Source: Bin87 sp965221295 (GTDB taxonomy: Bacteria; Chloroflexota; Dehalococcoidia; Lucifugimonadales; UBA3495). From it: 64,000 nt of DNA. Positions 62,524 to 64,000 of this stretch are shown piece by piece; the first letter of the stretch is position 1; each line of letters begins with the position of its first letter. Where the stretch lies: NCBI GenBank assembly GCA_965221295.1, contig OZ244879.1, positions 62,001 through 126,000 of the forward strand, written 5' to 3'. Position numbers and translations under genes: made by a program. Below the pieces are notes generated by a model. That model was not told the origin of the DNA. It saw nothing but the letters and a program-made list of their open reading frames with translations, and searched no databases.

Positions 62524-62835
62524 CTGTCATTGCGAGCGCAGCGCGGCAATCTCGTTGACCGCAACCAGCGGCCGTTGGCGCTCCGGCGGCCGGGGGCGGG
62601 CGGCCGTTCGCCCAGGCGTCGAGATTGCCACGTCGCTTTGCTCCTCGCAATGACAGGTGGGGGGTGGCCCCGCAATGACAGGTGGGGGGTGGCCTCGCAA
62701 TGACAGGTGGGGGGTGGCCTCGCGATGATAGTGGGGCGGAAGCGCTGGCCCTGACCTGTCATTGCGAGCGTAGCGCGGCAATCTCGTTGACCGCAACCAG
62801 CGGCCGTTGTCGCTCCGGCGGCCGGGGGCGGGTGA
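62524..62835. repeat. Palindromic repeat block F with 25-bp steps
   Basis: A full element spans 62524-62656. Its right end CAATGACAGGTGGGGGGTGG is then repeated at 62648, 62673 and 62698, and in worn form at 62723, exactly 25 bp apart. A left half-element starts at 62756. A degenerate end is also at about 62476. Confidence 0.92.
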
Positions 62836-62855
62836 TGGCGGCGGCGCTTAACGTT

Positions 62856-62884
62856 GCAGGGGCAGGTACGTAACCTGCCCCTGC
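62856..62884. terminator. Strong bidirectional terminator
   Basis: GCAGGGGCAGGT (62856-62867) pairs perfectly with ACCTGCCCCTGC (62873-62884) around ACGTA. It sits between the convergent amidohydrolase and collagen-like genes. Confidence 0.78.
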
Positions 62885-62930
62885 GGTTTGCTGGGCCTTG
62901 CGTGGGCCCGACGCGCTTCGTTCTGGTGAA

Positions 62931-63611
62931 CTAGGCGGCCGGACGCCTCGCCATGACGATGGCGACCACGCCGATCACCGCGGCGACGATGCCGACGATG
63001 AGCGCGATGATGCCCATGGGACTGGGCGCTCCGGCGGGGCCGGTCGCTCCAGCGGGGCCAGCGGGACCAGGACCGCCCGAAGGACCGGGCAGACCCTGTT
63101 CACCCTGCGGACCAGCGGCGCCAGCGGGACCCTGCGGTCCAGCGGGGCCAGCGGGCCCGGCAGGACCAGCGGCGCCAGCGGGACCAGGCACGCCCGGAGG
63201 CCCGGGAGGCCCGTCTGAACCACCGTCCGCACCGCCCATCATGGCAGCCAGGTCAGCGTCCAGCCTGATGATCTCACGGCCGCCCGACATCCAGTTGTAC
63301 TCGTAGGCGGACATGCGGTCCCCGACCATGAAGGTCACGGCGCTGTCGCCGCCGGTGGGCTGCATCAGCTCCAGGGGGCCGAACTTGCCGTTGTCCATCA
63401 CCATGGCTTCGCCGAGCTTCTGCTCGCCCGCCATGGCGACGATCATCGTCCCTTCGCCAACCGGCAGGCCGTCGGCCATGGCGGTGCCAAAGAGGAATGC
63501 TGGCGGCAGGTTCGCGCTGGGCGCTCCGCCCTGGGCTGCTACCAGCCCCAGGGGCAACGCCAGCAGCAGGGCAATCAATGCCGCCGCCGCCATCGCTCCA
63601 ATTCTCTTCAT
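62931..63611 (-). CDS. Exported collagen-like protein with C-terminal membrane anchor
   Basis: The product is 226 residues from ATG 63611 (GGAG upstream). A signal peptide (GAMAAAALIALLLALPLGLV) is followed by a beta-rich domain (about 35-120), about 20 Gly-X-Y triplets rich in proline (134-194), and a membrane helix IIALIVGIVAAVIGVVAIVM near the end with ARRPAA inside. Collagen-like triple helices in bacteria often form surface stalks. The binding role of the outer domain is unknown. The gene next upstream also looks exported. Confidence 0.85.
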   Translation of the reverse strand: MKRIGAMAAAALIALLLALPLGLVAAQGGAPSANLPPAFLFGTAMADGLPVGEGTMIVAMAGEQKLGEAMVMDNGKFGPLELMQPTGGDSAVTFMVGDRMSAYEYNWMSGGREIIRLDADLAAMMGGADGGSDGPPGPPGVPGPAGAAGPAGPAGPAGPQGPAGAAGPQGEQGLPGPSGGPGPAGPAGATGPAGAPSPMGIIALIVGIVAAVIGVVAIVMARRPAA

Positions 63612-63744
63612 ATCAATGTGCTCCTGCTGTTGGGTGTTCCTCACCCCGCCGCCATCTATGGTTTTGGCCACCGTGGTTTTGGGGTGAGGGCCTTCTTTCG
63701 CTTCAGGCTGCTTTGCCTGTCATCTCTGATACGCCGCCGAGGGC

Positions 63745-63999
63745 TTACCAGATGTTCAGGCTCCAGCAGTCTTCCGCGGCGCAGGTGAAGTCAACCAACT
63801 GGCCGCTCCAGTTCACTCCGGTCTGATCGGCCTTGACCAGCACCCAGTAGGGCTGTCCGCTGATGAGTTCGGTCAGAGTGTTCAGCTCGGAGAACTCGGG
63901 ACGCGGGTCGAAGAACGTCCATTCCTTGGTGGAGTTGTTGAAGTGGAAGATGGCGTCGAGGTTGTCGCCCAGGTCCGAAACGGCGTCAGGCAGGGTGGT
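63745..63999 (-). CDS. C-terminal end of a probable exported protein (partial)
   Basis: The last 84 codons of a minus-strand gene run in from the right edge and end at TAA 63747-63745. They encode LDAIFHFNNSTKEWTFFDPR, LTELISGQPYWVLVKADQTG, and end CAAEDCWSLNIW. I have seen this 'SG.PYWV.V' type segment at the ends of exported Chloroflexota proteins, but cannot name the family. It is followed on the same strand by the collagen-like gene. Confidence 0.7.
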   Translation of the reverse strand, partial: TTLPDAVSDLGDNLDAIFHFNNSTKEWTFFDPRPEFSELNTLTELISGQPYWVLVKADQTGVNWSGQLVDFTCAAEDCWSLNIW

Positions 64000-64000
64000 C

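Noticed and set aside
1..64000. tRNA, rRNA or insertion-sequence transposase genes
   Set aside because: I found no cloverleaf with the usual GTTCRA arm, no rRNA-like stretch and no transposase motif by eye. A covariance-model scan would settle the small RNAs.

Overview
The window is GC-rich, gene-dense bacterial chromosome. It carries no rRNA, no tRNA that I can recognise, no phage and no plasmid genes. The gene mix (LLM-type flavin oxidoreductase, Rieske dioxygenase, CocE hydrolase, GlnII-type glutamine synthetase, many amidohydrolases, DUF1800/DUF1501 proteins, selenoproteins, and dispersed palindromic repeats starting CTGTCATTGCGAG) suggests a Chloroflexota genome of the Dehalococcoidia/SAR202 kind. 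That placement is inference from gene content; I could not test it.

Layout. 0-2.5 kb: end of a GuaB3-like gene, a UGSC-family selenoprotein read through an in-frame TGA, and a 357-aa protein of unknown function. 2.6-8.7 kb: dnaE, gamma-carbonic anhydrase, a radical SAM protein and a small GMC-subunit-like protein. 8.8-9.5 kb: a toxin-first RelE/ParE-type module. 9.4-14.7 kb, minus strand: a catabolic cluster (LLM oxidoreductase, possible HpaB relic, CocE hydrolase, Rieske alpha and beta). 15.3-19.1 kb: DUF1800, DUF1501 and NHL-repeat genes. 19.2-23.1 kb: Fur-type regulator, recF, sirtuin, MscS. 23.2-25.6 kb: zinc alcohol dehydrogenase and a GrdB-like selenoprotein containing an in-frame TGA. 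26.9-30.6 kb: hypothetical gene, prfA-prmC, glnII. 30.7-42.4 kb: mostly small-molecule enzymes (SelA-like PLP enzyme, nitroreductase, FAH, NIPSNAP, VOC, amidase, dihydropyrimidinase, acyl-CoA-dehydrogenase-like) plus two probable PD-(D/E)XK nuclease-like proteins. 44-48 kb: a peptide-type ABC importer (binding lipoprotein and two permeases, no ATPase). 48-50.8 kb: duplicated coiled-coil membrane proteins and a DUF3179 protein whose conserved CPLC motif reads Sec-PLC through a TGA. 50.9-58.2 kb: leucine-dehydrogenase family, cyclophilin, two MFS transporters, and a thiamine-diphosphate enzyme. 58.6-59.8 kb: an overlapping PIN-domain gene pair. 60-64 kb: two hydrolases, a collagen-like exported protein and the end of another exported protein.

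The strongest signals are three genes that conventional ORF calling would cut at TGA: 375-911, complement 23169-24371 and 49367-50764. In each, the protein family is continuous across the TGA, and a possible SECIS hairpin follows it. The second signal is six blocks of one palindromic repeat family, several amplified into regular tandem arrays (187 bp, about 155 bp, about 120 bp, and 225 bp built of 25-bp steps).
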